Below, piece after piece: positions 53,644-61,802 of a stretch of DNA of 64,000 nt. Position 1 is the first letter of the stretch; each line of letters opens with the position of its first letter. The notes beneath the pieces are model-generated. The model worked only from the letters and a program-made list of their open reading frames with translations. It made no database searches and was not told the origin of the DNA. This stretch comes from Phenylobacterium conjunctum. GTDB lineage: Bacteria; Pseudomonadota; Alphaproteobacteria; Caulobacterales; Caulobacteraceae. The stretch is taken from positions 1-64,000 of the forward strand of contig NZ_JBHTLQ010000001.1 of NCBI RefSeq assembly GCF_042679085.1, read 5' to 3'. Made by a program: the position numbers and the translations under genes.

Positions 53644-54060
53644 ATGACCCGTCTCGTGAAGTCCGGCCTTGTCCTGGCCGCCGCCCTCGTCCTCGCCGCA
53701 CCCGCCCTGGCTGACGAGCCAGGCCCTGGGGGCTCGAAGCCGCCGGTCCCGAAGACTGGGGCCGAGGTCTATACGATGGTCTGCCAGTCCTGCCACATGG
53801 CGGGCGGCGCCGGCGCCAAGGGCGCGGGCATGATCCCGGCGCTCGCCAACAATCCCAAGCTGAAGGTCGCGGCCTATCCGATCGTCATGGTCGCCAAGGG
53901 TCGGGGCGGCATGCCCTGGTTCAACGACACCCTGTCGGCGGACCAGATGGCGGCGGTGATCACCTATATCCGCACCAACTTCGGCAACGCCTATGCCGAG
54001 CCGGTGACCGCGGCGGACGTGGCCAAGCTGTCGCCCAAGCCCGCGGCGGGCGGCCACTAG
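53644..54060 (+). CDS. Periplasmic cytochrome c, partner of amine oxidase
   Basis: A 138-residue class I cytochrome c with a signal peptide (about 1-23). The heme motif CQSCH is at 47-51 and the likely axial Met is Met90 in GGMPWF. The gene starts 3 bp after the flavin amine oxidase stop with its ribosome site inside that gene, so they are surely co-expressed. It could carry electrons from the flavoprotein to the respiratory chain. The stop is in the CTAG shared with a convergent gene. Confidence 0.93.
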   Translation: MTRLVKSGLVLAAALVLAAPALADEPGPGGSKPPVPKTGAEVYTMVCQSCHMAGGAGAKGAGMIPALANNPKLKVAAYPIVMVAKGRGGMPWFNDTLSADQMAAVITYIRTNFGNAYAEPVTAADVAKLSPKPAAGGH

Positions 54061-54488
54061 GCCTTCCGCGACCTCAGGGCCAGCGCCAGGAAGATCAGTG
54101 TGAGGACGATGGTGACGACGCTGGCGTAGTGCTCCGGCGGGTGATGCCCGCCGGCGCCCTTCAGGAACCAGCCGTCCACCGCCATGAGCCCGCGCTCGAC
54201 CAGGACCATGGCCAGCATGAAGGGCACGAGGGTGCGGTAGCGCAGGCCGACCACGATCTCGATGATCCCGTGCGGGATCTGGAGGGCGCCGAACCACGCG
54301 AAGACCGCGATGATAGTCTTGGCCTGGGCGCCCAGGTTGATGTGGGCGATTACGCCGGCGCCGCCGTCGGGCAGGACGTAGTGGATCAGGCCGGGCGCGA
54401 CGGTCCCGACCCCGAGCAGCACCAGGAACCAGGCCGAGGCGGTCGCGCCCCGATAGTCGGCGTTCGTGCTGGGAGGCAGGAGGCTCAT
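54057..54488 (-). CDS. Four-helix membrane protein of unknown function
   Basis: A 143-residue protein with four predicted membrane helices (about 18-36, 55-80, 84-102 and 118-138). A short GGHHPPEHYAS loop lies before the last helix. I recognise no family. Its start overlaps the stop of the gene upstream by four bases (ATGA), so the two small membrane proteins are made together. The stop lies in CTAG shared with the cytochrome c gene. Confidence 0.7.
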   Translation of the reverse strand: MSLLPPSTNADYRGATASAWFLVLLGVGTVAPGLIHYVLPDGGAGVIAHINLGAQAKTIIAVFAWFGALQIPHGIIEIVVGLRYRTLVPFMLAMVLVERGLMAVDGWFLKGAGGHHPPEHYASVVTIVLTLIFLALALRSRKA

Positions 54489-55126
54489 GCGGCGGCGCCC
54501 AGCAGCAGGGCGATCTGGCCCAAGGCGGCGGCCAGCGCGATGGCCAGCCCGACCCAGATGCGCGGGGAGGGCAGGAACATCATCATCGGCCGGGTGGGGA
54601 AGGACGCCGTCTCCGGCATGGCCGCGAACTTGAATTCATGGGCGCCGTTGAAGCGCGGGTCGCAGACCAGCTGGGCGAGGTCGCGGCGGCTGCGGTAGCG
54701 CATGTAGCCGATCATGGTCCAATCGGGGTCGGCCGGAACGCCCCAGGTGTCGACGAAGGGGCCGATCTTGCGCGCGGCGATGGCCGGGTGGCCGCCGCGG
54801 GCGAACAGGGCGGGCAGGAACATCTTGGTGTAGCCCTCCATGACCTCGCGGGCGGGCTTCTGCTCGCCGGTGGTCGGGTCGGCGATCGTGCCCGGCGCCA
54901 GGCGCACCAGGTTCAGCATGAAGAACTCCCGGCCGTCGTCGGCCAGGAAGAAGGCCTTGATGGCGTCGAGGCTGTTGCGGTCGGTGGCCTCGGCGCTGTC
55001 GGCGCGCATACGCTCGACGAGGCTCTCCACCTCGGCCGGGCGCAGCGGCCCGCGCCAGTTCTGATACCAGGCGAGGAAGGCTGCGTAGAGGACGAGGGCC
55101 AGGCCCCAGACCCAGAAGGTGGTCAT
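54485..55126 (-). CDS. Membrane-anchored protein with DUF1330-like domain
   Basis: A 213-residue protein with hydrophobic helices at both ends (about 4-20 and 187-208) and a soluble centre. The centre contains FFMLNLVRLAPG, WTMIGYMRYRSRRDLAQLV and a C-terminal HEFKFAAMPETASFPTRP, in the pattern of a dimeric alpha-beta barrel. This resembles the protein at 24348-25172, in design more than in sequence. The ATG at 55126 lies 16 bp after the upstream GST stop. Function is unknown. Confidence 0.68.
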   Translation of the reverse strand: MTTFWVWGLALVLYAAFLAWYQNWRGPLRPAEVESLVERMRADSAEATDRNSLDAIKAFFLADDGREFFMLNLVRLAPGTIADPTTGEQKPAREVMEGYTKMFLPALFARGGHPAIAARKIGPFVDTWGVPADPDWTMIGYMRYRSRRDLAQLVCDPRFNGAHEFKFAAMPETASFPTRPMMMFLPSPRIWVGLAIALAAALGQIALLLGAAA

Positions 55127-55142
55127 GGTCGGTCTCCGAATG

Positions 55143-56129
55143 TCAGGCGAGCCAGGGCGTGCAGCCGGCGGCGTCGAGAATGGCCTTGAGGCCTGGCGCG
55201 TCGGCTGCCGCGGCATAGCGGGCCTTGAGCGCCGCCAGCGAGCGGGCGTGGTACTTCTGCGGGCCCTGGACGTAAGGCCCGCCGGGCAGGTCGACGGTGA
55301 AGCTTTCCGCGCCCTCGGCCAGGGCCTTGGCGTTGGCGGTGGTCCAGGGCAGGAAATAGCGGCCCACATAGGCCAGGATCGGCGCCAGCGTCGGCGCAAG
55401 GCTGTCCCAGGTCTCGAAGGCGCCGTCGTTGCGGGGCTCCAGCATGCGGTGGCACCAGTCCAGCACGGCGGGGCCGCGCGCCCGGATGCCGGCGCCGCAG
55501 GTCGGGTCTACGGAGCATTCGTAGAGCTGCGCCGCCAGGCCGAAGTCGCCGAAGCTGGGACGCGCGCCGAACAGATAGGGCCGGGCCTGCAGGTGCGGCT
55601 CCAGCAGGTCGAGCAGTTCGAAGTAGTAGGCGCTGATCAGCGGCGCGGTCTCGGCGCTGGAGCCCACGAAATGGCCGCGCCCGGTCATCCGCTCCCGGAT
55701 GAACTGGGTGCGAGCGGCGATCTCCTCGGTCGAACCGAAGGGGGCGCTGAGGCGGGCGAGCGTCTGGGCCGAGGCCCGCTGGTCCACCTCCGCCCACCAA
55801 CGGTGATGGAACATCAGCTTGTTGCCCCACTCGTCGCCGAACTCCTCGATCAGGGCCGACAGGAAGGCCAGGGCCGGATCGTCGGGATGGATCGAGGGCT
55901 CCGGGTGCTGGGCCTCCACCGTCTCCATGATCGGGGTGGAGTCCTGCAGGCCCTCGCCTGCGGGCGTCGCCACCGTCGGCACGATGGGCAGCCGGGCGTA
56001 GCGCTTGTAGTCCTCGTCGTTTTCCGCGCGCCGGGGGACCCATTCGTGCGGCAGGCCCTTGAAGCGGAAATAGGCGCGCACCTTCACCGAGTAGGGCGAC
56101 ATCTCCGAGCCGAAGATCCGGTGGGTCAT
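55143..56129 (-). CDS. Glutathione S-transferase, long form
   Basis: A 328-residue GST-like protein, longer than usual (about 200-230). The N-terminal thioredoxin domain is visible (GSEMSPYSVKVRAYFRFKGLP, then LPIVPTVATPAGEG with the cis-Pro, then ESIPIME-like DSTPIMETVE). The helical part is extended by about 100 residues. It lies 11 bp after the haloalkane-dehalogenase-like gene on the same strand, so it may take part in handling halogenated or aromatic compounds. That link is inference. Confidence 0.85.
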   Translation of the reverse strand: MTHRIFGSEMSPYSVKVRAYFRFKGLPHEWVPRRAENDEDYKRYARLPIVPTVATPAGEGLQDSTPIMETVEAQHPEPSIHPDDPALAFLSALIEEFGDEWGNKLMFHHRWWAEVDQRASAQTLARLSAPFGSTEEIAARTQFIRERMTGRGHFVGSSAETAPLISAYYFELLDLLEPHLQARPYLFGARPSFGDFGLAAQLYECSVDPTCGAGIRARGPAVLDWCHRMLEPRNDGAFETWDSLAPTLAPILAYVGRYFLPWTTANAKALAEGAESFTVDLPGGPYVQGPQKYHARSLAALKARYAAAADAPGLKAILDAAGCTPWLA

Positions 56130-56140
56130 GGGGGCCTCGT

Positions 56141-57145
56141 TCAGGGTTCCGCCCGGCGGGCGAGGAAGGTCTCGGCGATCCGCTCGCCGTGGGTGTCCTG
56201 CAGGAAGTGGCCGGCGTCGGCGAACACATCGAAGCTGGCCTGCGGGAAGCGGCCGGCCCAGGCGCGGCCCCAGTCCTCGGTGAACACGTTGTCGGCCCCG
56301 CCCCAGATGAAGTGGATGGGCTTGGTCCAGGTGTCGAGGGCGGCGAACCAGCGGGCCTGGTCTGCAGCGGCGCCACCTTCGGGATTGTAGAAGGGCAGGC
56401 TTAAGGGGAAGCGGCGAGGGCCGGCATGGCCCTGTCGGCCAAGGCCCTCGAAGGGCGCGTCATAGGCTCGCCGAACGGCGGCGGCCTCAGGTGTGAGTTG
56501 CGGATAGGTCCCGGAACTGACGATGCCGTAGAGATCCTGGGCGGTCATGTGGCCGAGCGAGACCATCATGAACCAGCCCAGGGACAGTTTGTCCGGCACG
56601 TTCAGGCCGAACAGGCCATCGGCCTGCCACTGGGCGTTCCAGCGGCGCAGGGCGTCGGTGTAGGCGTAGGCCTCGTGGTGCAGCCAGGTGTTCATGATCA
56701 CCAGCCGGGCGAACCGCTGCGGCGCCTCAGCGACCTGGGCCAGGCTGATGGGGCCGCCCCAGTCCTGGCAGAAGAGGGTGATGTCCTTCAGGTCCAGGGC
56801 CTGGATCAGGGCCCGCTGCGCGGCCACATGGCGCAGGATCGAGTACCAGTCGTCCTCGATGGGTTTGTCCGAGCGGCCGAAGCCGATGTGGTCGGCGGCG
56901 ATGCAGCGATAGCCCTCGGCGACCAGGCGGTTGAGGATGTGGCGGTTGAGGAAGCTCCAGGTCGGCATGCCGTGCATCAGCAGGGCGACAGGACCGTCTC
57001 GGGGGCCGACATCGACATAGGCCAGCCGCAGGCCCTCGAAGGTGATGTAGGCGGGGGCGTGGTCGAAGTCCGGCAGGCCCTGAAAGGCCGCCTCCGGCGT
57101 GCGCAGGAACGCGACGCCCTGATCCGTGGTCAGCACCTGGCTCAT
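56141..57145 (-). CDS. Haloalkane-dehalogenase-like alpha/beta hydrolase
   Basis: A 334-residue alpha/beta hydrolase. The triad can be placed at Asp128 (CQDWGG), Asp285 (WGGAD) and His313 (DAGHFLQD), and the oxyanion loop is HGMPTW at 58-63. Asp as nucleophile followed by Trp129 is the pattern of haloalkane dehalogenases, which swap halide for hydroxyl. Fluoroacetate dehalogenases and some epoxide hydrolases also use Asp, so the reaction is not certain. It is the first gene of a four-gene minus-strand run with the GST and two membrane proteins. Confidence 0.82.
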   Translation of the reverse strand: MSQVLTTDQGVAFLRTPEAAFQGLPDFDHAPAYITFEGLRLAYVDVGPRDGPVALLMHGMPTWSFLNRHILNRLVAEGYRCIAADHIGFGRSDKPIEDDWYSILRHVAAQRALIQALDLKDITLFCQDWGGPISLAQVAEAPQRFARLVIMNTWLHHEAYAYTDALRRWNAQWQADGLFGLNVPDKLSLGWFMMVSLGHMTAQDLYGIVSSGTYPQLTPEAAAVRRAYDAPFEGLGRQGHAGPRRFPLSLPFYNPEGGAAADQARWFAALDTWTKPIHFIWGGADNVFTEDWGRAWAGRFPQASFDVFADAGHFLQDTHGERIAETFLARRAEP

Positions 57146-57294
57146 CCTGTCCTCCCAGGCCCCGTCTTTCGCGGGATCGGGTGAGCCTAGTCTAATGACA
57201 TGAATTGTGTCGATAGTTTCTATGCAGGCCCGGCTTGCCTTCCGCAGCGCGCGGCGTGCATGCCTTCCGCAAAGACAAGCTCGCGGGGGAAACC

Positions 57295-58044
57295 ATGCAC
57301 GTCGACCTGACCGGACGCACCGCCCTGGTGACCGGCGCCTCCAGCGGCTTCGGCCGTCACTTCTGCCAGTTGCTGGCCCGCTCGGGCGCCGAGGTGATCG
57401 CCGCCGCCCGTCGCACCGAGCTGTTGGACAGCCTGGTCGCCGAGATCACGGCGACGGGCGGCAAGGCTCGCGCCCTGCGCCTGGACGTCGCTGACCAGGA
57501 CCAGGTGATCGCGGCGCTCAGCGGGCTTGAGCGCCTGGATATCGCCATCAACAACGCCGGCGTCGCCTCGCCCACCAAGGCCATCGACATGGAGGCCGCC
57601 GAATGGCGCGGCGTGTTCGACGTCAATGTCAACGGCGCCTTCTTCGTCGCCCGCGAGGCGGCCCGGATCATGCGTAAGGCGCAGACCGGCGGCTCGATCA
57701 TCAACATCGCCTCGATCACCGGCCTGCGCACGGCGCTGGCGGCCTCGGCCTATGCGCCGTCCAAGGCGGCGGTGATCCACATGACCAAGACGCTCGCCAT
57801 GGAATGGGCGCGGTTCGGGGTGCGGGTGAACGCCATCACGCCCGGCTATATCGAGACCGACCTGAACCGCGAGTTCCTGCAGTCGGCCCACGGCGAGCAG
57901 ATGCGGCTGCGCATTCCGCAGCGCCGGTTCGGCGAGATTTCCGACCTGGACGGCCCGCTGCTGCTGCTGGCCTCAGACGCCTCGCGCTACATGACCGGCA
58001 GCGTGCTGGAGGTGGACGGCGGGCACCTGGCGAGCCCGCTTTAG
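57295..58044 (+). CDS. SDR-family oxidoreductase
   Basis: A 249-residue classical short-chain dehydrogenase. The cofactor motif TGASSGFG is at about 13-20, NNAG near 88, and Ser in IASITG with YAPSK near 158 give the catalytic set. No membrane or signal sequence is seen. Similar proteins reduce or oxidise 3-ketoacyl or secondary alcohol groups. Its stop overlaps the stop of the convergent SDR by three bases (TTAG). The start has GGGGGA before it. Confidence 0.86.
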   Translation: MHVDLTGRTALVTGASSGFGRHFCQLLARSGAEVIAAARRTELLDSLVAEITATGGKARALRLDVADQDQVIAALSGLERLDIAINNAGVASPTKAIDMEAAEWRGVFDVNVNGAFFVAREAARIMRKAQTGGSIINIASITGLRTALAASAYAPSKAAVIHMTKTLAMEWARFGVRVNAITPGYIETDLNREFLQSAHGEQMRLRIPQRRFGEISDLDGPLLLLASDASRYMTGSVLEVDGGHLASPL

Positions 58045-58826
58045 CCGCCCATCGTCTTGGCGCGCAGACGGCGCATGCCGCCGATCCAGCGGTCGTAGTC
58101 GGCGGTCTTACGCTGCATATAGGTCAGGACGACCGGGTGCGGCAGGATCAGGAACTTCTCTTCGGCCAGGCCGGCGATCACCGCCTCGGCGGCTTCGTCC
58201 GGGGTGAGCACGCCGTCCAGGCTCTGGGGCGAGCCTGAGCCACCGGCGCGCAGCATGGCCGTGTCGACCCCTTGCGGGCACAGCACCGAGACCGTGATCC
58301 CCTGGTCCCCGTGGGTGATCGACAGCGACTCGGCGAAGCCGATGGCCGCGTGCTTGGTGGTTGAGTAGACCGCCCCGCCGATCTGGGAGAGCAGACCCGC
58401 GGCCGAGACGGTGTTCAGGATGTAGCCCCCGCCGCGCTTCACCATGCCCGGGATCACCGCCCGCGCGGCGTGGACATGGGCCATGACATTGACGTTCCAG
58501 GCCCGGTGCCAGACGTCGTCCGGCGACGAGGCGGCGTTGTTGCGGTCCGGGTCGCCATCGCCGACGCCGGCGTTGGCGCAGAACAGGTCGATGCCGCCGT
58601 GGCGCGCCTCGATATCGGCGACCATTTTGGCGGTGGCCTCACCGTCGGTGACGTCCAGCGTGACGGCCTCGCCGCCGATCTCGGCGGCCACCTTGGCGGC
58701 GCCCTCGCCGTTGCGGTCGACCACGATGACCTTGGCGGCGCCTTCCTTGGCGAAGCGGCGGCACATGGCGGCCCCGATGCCATCCGCCCCACCGGTGACG
58801 ACGACGATCTTGCCCTGGACGTTCAT
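58041..58826 (-). CDS. SDR-family oxidoreductase
   Basis: A 261-residue classical short-chain dehydrogenase. The cofactor motif TGGADGIG is near 11-18, NAGVG near 86, and SAAGLLSQIGGAVYSTTK gives Ser, Tyr and Lys. A C-terminal tail YMQRKTADYDRWIGGMRRLR is typical of a subgroup annotated as alcohol or sterol dehydrogenases. The start at 58826 begins at the first strand; an upstream start would add a basic leader. The substrate is unknown. Confidence 0.86.
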   Translation of the reverse strand: MNVQGKIVVVTGGADGIGAAMCRRFAKEGAAKVIVVDRNGEGAAKVAAEIGGEAVTLDVTDGEATAKMVADIEARHGGIDLFCANAGVGDGDPDRNNAASSPDDVWHRAWNVNVMAHVHAARAVIPGMVKRGGGYILNTVSAAGLLSQIGGAVYSTTKHAAIGFAESLSITHGDQGITVSVLCPQGVDTAMLRAGGSGSPQSLDGVLTPDEAAEAVIAGLAEEKFLILPHPVVLTYMQRKTADYDRWIGGMRRLRAKTMGG

Positions 58827-58950
58827 GGTGTCTGCCTTCCGCTTATCTTGCGGGCGGAACCTCGACCGGATCGTCGGGATTGGCAAGGCGCCTCTAGGCT
58901 CGCAAGCGGCGCCTGACTAGGGTGGGGTCAGGACTGTTCGGAGTATCCCC

Positions 58951-60447
58951 ATGACGCTTTCCCGCCTCGGCGCCGCCCTCGTCTCGACGGCGCTCGCCTC
59001 CACCGTGGCGCTCTCGCCCCTCGCCGCCGTCGCCAAGCCCCTGTCCGCGCCGCAGCGCGCGATGATCCTGAAGGCCGTGGATGATGACGCCGGCCAGATC
59101 TCTGACGCCGCGATGAAGATCTGGAACTTCGCGGAGGTCGGCTACCAGGAGACCAAGAGCTCGGCCCTGCTGCAGGAGCAGCTGAAGGCCGCCGGGTTTG
59201 AGGTGAAGGTGGGTGTGGCGGGCATGCCCACCGCCTTTGTCGCCAGCTACAAGAACGGCAAGGGCCCCGTGATCGGAATCCTGGCTGAGTACGACGCCCT
59301 GCCGGGCCTGGGCCAGGCGGCCGAGCCGACCAAGACCCCGGTTGCGGGCCGCGCGGCCGGCCATGGCTGCGGACACAACCTGTTCGGCGCGGCCTCGGTG
59401 GGCGCCGCGGTCGCCATCAAGGACTGGATGGTCAAGAACAAGGTCCAGGGCGAGCTGCGGGTCTATGGCAGCCCGGCGGAAGAGGGCGGTTCGGGCAAGG
59501 TCTATCTGGTCCGCGCCGGCCTGTTCGACGACGTCGACGCCGCCATCCACTGGCACCCGGGCACCGAGAACTCGGCCGCTCAAGGGGTGAGCCTGGCCAA
59601 TATCAGCGGCAAGTTCCGCTTCTACGGCGCCTCGGCCCACGCGGCCGCCAACCCGGACAAGGGCCGCTCGGCCCTCGACGGTGTCGAGGTGATGGACGTC
59701 GCCACCAACTATCTGCGTGAACACGTGCCGGAGAAGGCCCGCATCCACTATGTGGTGACCAGCGGCGGCGGCGCGCCCAACGTCGTGCCGGACTTCGCCG
59801 AGGTCTACTACTATGTCCGCCACCCCGATCCGGCGGTGGTCAAGGACGTCTGGTCCCGCGTGGAAAAGGCCGCCCAAGGCGCCGCCATCGCCACCGGCAC
59901 CACCTACAAGATGGAAGTCACCGGCGGGGTCTACGCCCTGTTGCCCAACGACACCCTGGGCAAGGTGATGGACGCCAACCTGCGCAAGGTGGGCGGGATC
60001 AGCTGGACGCCGGAAGAGACGGCCTTCGCCAAGACCCTGCAGAAGTCCCTGACCAGCGCGCCGGACCTGGCTTCGGTGCAGAAGATCGACCCCTACAAGA
60101 TCGAGATGGACGGCAGCGGCGGCTCGACCGACGTCTCCGACATCAGCTGGGTGACGCCGACCGTGGGCCTGCGCACCGCCACCTTCGTGCCGGGCTCGGC
60201 GGGCCACAGCTGGCAGAACGTGGCCGCCGCGGGCACGACCATCGGGACCAAGGGCGCGGTCAACGCGGCCAAGACCCTGGCGCTCACCGCCGCCGAGCTG
60301 TTCCAGAGCCCCGACGTGCTGAAGAAGGCCAAGGCCGAGCTGGCCGAGCGGCGCGGGCCGGACTTCAAGTACCAGGCCATGCTGGGCGACCGCCCGCCGG
60401 CCCTGGACTACCGCAAGGCGCCGAGCGCGGGCGGCGGGTCGGAGTAG
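58951..60447 (+). CDS. Exported M20-family amidohydrolase
   Basis: A 498-residue M20D-type peptidase/amidohydrolase with a signal peptide (about 1-28). Metal motifs are HGCGHN near 140 and EEGGSGK near 178; EYDALPGLGQA lies before them, as in the AbgB (p-aminobenzoyl-glutamate hydrolase) subgroup. A lid domain (about 210-330) follows. It would cleave an N-acyl or aminoacyl amide in the periplasm. The subgroup call is good; the substrate is a guess. Confidence 0.88.
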   Translation: MTLSRLGAALVSTALASTVALSPLAAVAKPLSAPQRAMILKAVDDDAGQISDAAMKIWNFAEVGYQETKSSALLQEQLKAAGFEVKVGVAGMPTAFVASYKNGKGPVIGILAEYDALPGLGQAAEPTKTPVAGRAAGHGCGHNLFGAASVGAAVAIKDWMVKNKVQGELRVYGSPAEEGGSGKVYLVRAGLFDDVDAAIHWHPGTENSAAQGVSLANISGKFRFYGASAHAAANPDKGRSALDGVEVMDVATNYLREHVPEKARIHYVVTSGGGAPNVVPDFAEVYYYVRHPDPAVVKDVWSRVEKAAQGAAIATGTTYKMEVTGGVYALLPNDTLGKVMDANLRKVGGISWTPEETAFAKTLQKSLTSAPDLASVQKIDPYKIEMDGSGGSTDVSDISWVTPTVGLRTATFVPGSAGHSWQNVAAAGTTIGTKGAVNAAKTLALTAAELFQSPDVLKKAKAELAERRGPDFKYQAMLGDRPPALDYRKAPSAGGGSE

Positions 60448-61074
60448 GCTTGCGACTTGCAGGCTGTCCGTCGACTGCCGGTGGCCAAGGAAAAGGCGCT
60501 CTTGGGGAAGAAATTCCCCAGGGGCGCCTTAAGTCCCGGGTTGTGATAGAAAACTATTTCTCGAAGCGGCGGAATTACCCAAATTTGGCGAAGTCGCAAA
60601 GGTTCCGGTGCGGCCTCGTGGTCTGAACCGCTCAAGCCTTCAAATGTCGCGGGGCTTGGCTGCGTGAACACTGGTCACTTGAGAGCAAGGCGGTGTTTTG
60701 TCGCAGCGAACGACTTCCGGGGCGTCGCCAATTATTGAAATATAATTTCGTCTTCGAAGCCACCAATTAAACAATAATAGAAATAATAGTGGATCTCGGA
60801 TTGTAGAAAATCGAGTATGGGCTGAAAGGGTTGTCGCAAGGTGACGGCAATTGCTACTTTGACTTGATATTATATTCGTCCCCATTCCACTGACTGGCGT
60901 CTCCTGTTCGCTTTTCCCCAGAATAGGGTACGCGTTCCTGCCTCGTATCCGACAATGTGCAGGGGCGAGGTGTGTCGCAGCTAGCCTCGACGTCAGAGAT
61001 CGGGTGTGTGGCGCGGCGATGGGCCGCCAGAGGCGAGGGGGGAGGCTTGTCCTTCCTAGTTTGGGGGAGACGAG
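60448..61074. other. AT-rich intergenic gap, no gene seen
   Basis: These 627 bp hold no convincing coding region. Composition is much more AT-rich than around it from about 60530 to 60960, with tandem AATAATAG copies (60773-60780 and 60782-60789) and several A/T runs. An 81-codon frame on the minus strand (60640-60885) has no good ribosome site and no recognisable product. The promoter of the LuxR-type gene must be here. A strong hairpin at 60493-60530 opens the gap. Confidence 0.5.
60493..60530. terminator. 17-bp hairpin after the M20 gene
   Basis: AAGGCGCTCTTGGGGAA (60493-60509) pairs over its full length with 60514-60530 around GAAA; two positions are G-U. The T-run is only two bases, so it could be a terminator for the M20 gene or another RNA structure. 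Confidence 0.6.
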
Positions 61075-61767
61075 TTGCCGGGCCGTATTCTGAATCTGTT
61101 GCTCAGCGATGCGTCGAACGATGTCATCCGTTCAGAGGTCGAGGCCCTGAGCTGCGCCAGCTTTGGGAGCCGGGACGACTCGCCTCTCGGACGCGCCGAT
61201 TTCCGTGACCAGCTTGCGGCCATCGTCGTGCGCGCCCTGGGCGCCGCATCTGTCGCCGGACTGGTCGTCGACGGCGCCGGACGGGTTCTGTCCATGACCC
61301 CGATGGCCAGCCAAGCAATCACATCGGAAGAGGTGCTGGCTGAGCGCACGGCTGGGACGCCGGTCATGCTCAACAGTTGCGCACGTTCAGCGGTTGAGCG
61401 CTTCCAGGTGAATCCTCAGCTCGAGGGCGCTTCTGCCGTGATTGAGGCGAGTGGCGGCCCATTGCTCCTTGAGATTAAGCGGCTTTGGCGTGACGAGACC
61501 GGGCCTGCAGGGCAGTTGCTGGTCTTGGTCGTTCGCCATCCCAGCACGCGCGACCCGCTTGCTGATCGTCTTCGCGCAGCGTTCGACCTAACCCCCGCTG
61601 AAGCCTCTGTCGCCCTAGCGCTTTGCACCGGTCAGTCTCCGGACGAAATCGCCGAGAACCGAGGCGTCAAGATCGATACGGTTAGGACCCAACTTCGGAC
61701 ACTTTTCAGCAAGCTGCGTGTCAAGCGGCAGGCGGAGCTCGTCTCGCTGTTGCTGGCCTATGCATAG
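61075..61767 (+). CDS. LuxR-type helix-turn-helix regulator
   Basis: A 230-residue regulator. The last 65 residues form a LuxR-type DNA-binding domain (LTPAEASVALALCTGQSPDEIAENRGVKIDTVRTQLRTLFSKL). The N-terminal part (about 40-150) is a single alpha/beta sensory region, PAS-like in size, but I cannot name it. A TTG start with GGGGGAG seven bases before it fits; no ATG precedes the fold in frame. The long AT-rich leader suggests elaborate control. It is followed 35 bp later by the pentapeptide gene. Confidence 0.85.
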   Translation: MPGRILNLLLSDASNDVIRSEVEALSCASFGSRDDSPLGRADFRDQLAAIVVRALGAASVAGLVVDGAGRVLSMTPMASQAITSEEVLAERTAGTPVMLNSCARSAVERFQVNPQLEGASAVIEASGGPLLLEIKRLWRDETGPAGQLLVLVVRHPSTRDPLADRLRAAFDLTPAEASVALALCTGQSPDEIAENRGVKIDTVRTQLRTLFSKLRVKRQAELVSLLLAYA

Positions 61768-61802
61768 GTCCCTGCAAGTCGGGATCGGGGTGAGAGGGAT
61801 CT

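Noticed and set aside
60640..60885. An 81-codon frame on the minus strand in the AT-rich gap
   Set aside because: No good ribosome site, no recognisable family, and amino-acid content looks random.
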